Shown: positions 63,048-64,000 of the stretch, piece after piece | How the letters are laid out: each line of letters begins with the position of its first letter | Position numbering within the stretch: position 1 is the stretch's first letter | Source: Campylobacter concisus | Lineage (GTDB): Bacteria; Campylobacterota; Campylobacteria; Campylobacterales; Campylobacteraceae | Assembly (NCBI RefSeq): GCF_002165775.1 | Contig: NZ_NDYP01000009.1 | Location: 106,161-170,160, forward strand | Direction: 5' to 3' | DNA: 64,000 nt | Notes under the pieces: generated by a model | Databases searched by the model: none | What the model was told of the DNA's origin: nothing | What the model saw: the letters and a program-made list of their open reading frames with translations, nothing else | Program-made: the position numbers and the translations under genes

Positions 63048-63749
63048 ATGCATAAAAACAAGGGTTTTACTGTTATAGAGCTTATATTTGTAATCATTGC
63101 CGTTGGCATACTTGCAGCAATGATCATACCAAGGCTAGAAATAAACGGAGCCAGAGAGGCAGCTACACAGATGCTAACGCATATAAGGTACGCCCAGCAC
63201 CTTGCCATGCAAGATGATAAATTTGTTCATTCAGAAAATGAAAAATTTTGGTTTAAAATGAGATGGGGGATAGCTATTAATGACACTAGTTTGCAAGAGT
63301 GCTCTGTAGATGAGCCTGGGGTTAAATCTTGGAAATATAGTATTTTCTATGATAAAAGAGGTAGCGGTAATAAATTTAGTGGTAACTTAAATTCCAAAGA
63401 AGAGGTTGCTATCGATACACAAAAATCAAACAAATTCTTAAGTGCGGGCTGGAGAGGCATTCCTCAGTCCTATTGCAATAAAATTAATACAGATTTAAAT
63501 ATCGAGAAAAAATATGGCATAAAATCAGTTAAATTTGTCGGTAGTTGCGGAAAAGGCAAAATGCAAACCATTGATTTTGACGAATTAGGTAGGCCCATGA
63601 GAGTGGTAAGTGTTACTGGCAATAAAGGAGCAAAAAGGCCTTATTCAAGACTATTGAAAGGCAATTGCAAGATAGTTTTAACAGATAAAAATAACAATGT
63701 AGCCTCTATAAATATAGAAAAAAGAAGTGGATACGCATATATAAACTAA
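63048..63749 (+). CDS. Type II/IV pseudopilin-like protein
   Basis: A 233-residue protein with the prepilin cleavage site KGFTVIELIFVIIAVGILAAMIIPR: cleavage after Gly6, with Glu five residues into the mature protein. A hydrophobic assembly helix and a beta-rich C-terminal head with several Cys (CSVDEPG, SYCNK, VGSCGK, KGNCK) follow. In Campylobacter such pseudopilins belong to the competence/type II secretion-like Cts machinery. It begins one base after the stop of the GT-C-like gene. Confidence 0.85.
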   Translation: MHKNKGFTVIELIFVIIAVGILAAMIIPRLEINGAREAATQMLTHIRYAQHLAMQDDKFVHSENEKFWFKMRWGIAINDTSLQECSVDEPGVKSWKYSIFYDKRGSGNKFSGNLNSKEEVAIDTQKSNKFLSAGWRGIPQSYCNKINTDLNIEKKYGIKSVKFVGSCGKGKMQTIDFDELGRPMRVVSVTGNKGAKRPYSRLLKGNCKIVLTDKNNNVASINIEKRSGYAYIN

Positions 63750-63839
63750 ACCCTATAAACCTAATAATAAAAATACACAATTTAAAATTTTAAAGCGCCT
63801 AATAAATTTTTCTAAAATTACCTAATTATTTCAACTATA

Positions 63840-63862
63840 TTTAAGTATTGCTCATATATAAT
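63840..63862 (+). promoter_or_regulatory. Strong Campylobacter-type sigma70 promoter, probably for rRNA
   Basis: TTTAAGTATT, the Campylobacter upstream element, is followed by TTGCTCA and a perfect TATAAT at 63857-63862. This is one of the best promoter matches in the window. No protein start follows within 138 bases, and the DNA downstream looks like an rRNA leader. Confidence 0.75.
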
Positions 63863-63869
63863 TCCAGCT

Positions 63870-64000
63870 CACGAAATAAGAAACCACCTTTAACTTCATT
63901 GGTTAATAAAGCCTTTTCTTTTTATCGTTGTTCTTTTAACTTACAATTGTTAAACTATTAGTCAATCTTTGAAATCTAAACAAGTGATCGATTGAGCCAG
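63870..64000 (+). ncRNA. Probable 16S rRNA leader with boxA-like antitermination site
   Basis: TGTTCTTTTAAC at 63929-63940 resembles boxA (TGCTCTTTAACA) of rRNA operons. It is followed by an inverted TTAAC/GTTAA pair, as in rRNA leaders. The last bases, attgagccag, are complementary over eight positions to the known CTGGCTCA near the 5' end of bacterial 16S rRNA. The mature 16S would begin just beyond the window. The call is inferred from leader features only. Confidence 0.6.

Overview
The window is from a Campylobacter chromosome (Campylobacterota), most like Campylobacter concisus or a close relative. Reasons: AT-rich intergenic DNA, promoters with a bare TATAAT -10 box and no clear -35, TTG starts, sigma54 sites of the form GGAA-N6-TTGCTT ahead of flagellar genes, and gene neighbourhoods recalled from C. 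jejuni (nth-peb4-fba-MotA/OmpA pair; flgG2-flgG; alaS-maf-pbp1A; oxidoreductase-hemH; pgpA-sat-orphan regulator-ispDF-mrp; cca preceded by a CiaD-like gene). The species call is inference. I see no insertion sequence, prophage, CRISPR array or tRNA gene.

Layout. 1-11.6 kb: end of dnaK, a CopD-like membrane protein, ppk2, dsbD, nth, the PpiC chaperone peb4, fba, an inner-membrane MotA/TolQ-like and OmpA/MotB-like pair, a PLP enzyme, hisD and the small secreted flagellin flaC. 11.8-17.3 kb: rpoD, then sigma54-driven flgG2-flgG, a 37-residue membrane peptide, a Sel1 protein and azlCD. 17.4-20.5 kb: a periplasmic asparaginase, a LysE exporter, a DsrE-like sulfur protein and a DUF4299 protein. 20.7-25.6 kb: a block with different codon choice holding a secreted YD-repeat-like protein, a SLAC1/TDT anion channel, a Crp/Fnr regulator, a Tat-exported sulfide:quinone oxidoreductase homologue, two tiny DUF2892-like membrane proteins and leuD. 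Codon choice reverts abruptly at leuB. 25.6-32.6 kb: leuB, a TPR-like protein, a CiaD-like coiled coil, cca, trmL, a secreted phosphodiesterase, a 50-residue membrane peptide and glyS. 32.7-39.7 kb (minus strand): a decayed eptA, a HhH protein, pbp1A, maf, a membrane protein and alaS. 39.9-42.2 kb: an oxidoreductase, hemH and an unknown gene behind a good sigma54 promoter. 42.3-46 kb (minus): pgpA, sat, a phosphate-less response regulator and ispDF. 46-54 kb: thiC, mrp, an ACT protein with its UPF0210 partner, two unknown proteins, a YagU-like protein, dapD and a DJ-1-like protein. 54.2-59 kb: a broken small gene, glmS and a GlnD-like protein with an eroded nucleotidyltransferase site. 59-63.7 kb: mqnE, a purine permease and phosphoribosyltransferase, a GT-C-like membrane protein and a pseudopilin. 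The last 160 bases look like an rRNA promoter and leader, so a 16S gene probably starts just beyond the window.

How the genes fit together. Most of the window is core metabolism and envelope biology. The most interesting accessory unit is 21.5-25.0 kb. A Crp/Fnr regulator with a CX2CX2C cysteine cluster sits between a divergent anion channel and a Tat-exported SQR. Two related palindromes lie where such a regulator could repress itself and activate the SQR genes. I read this as a candidate sulfide or persulfide response module, probably acquired by homologous or lateral exchange. Other points worth a look are the triply damaged eptA, an unassigned sigma54-controlled gene, the GlnD-like protein with Glu in place of both catalytic Asp, and a large bulged hairpin ahead of the ACT/UPF0210 pair.
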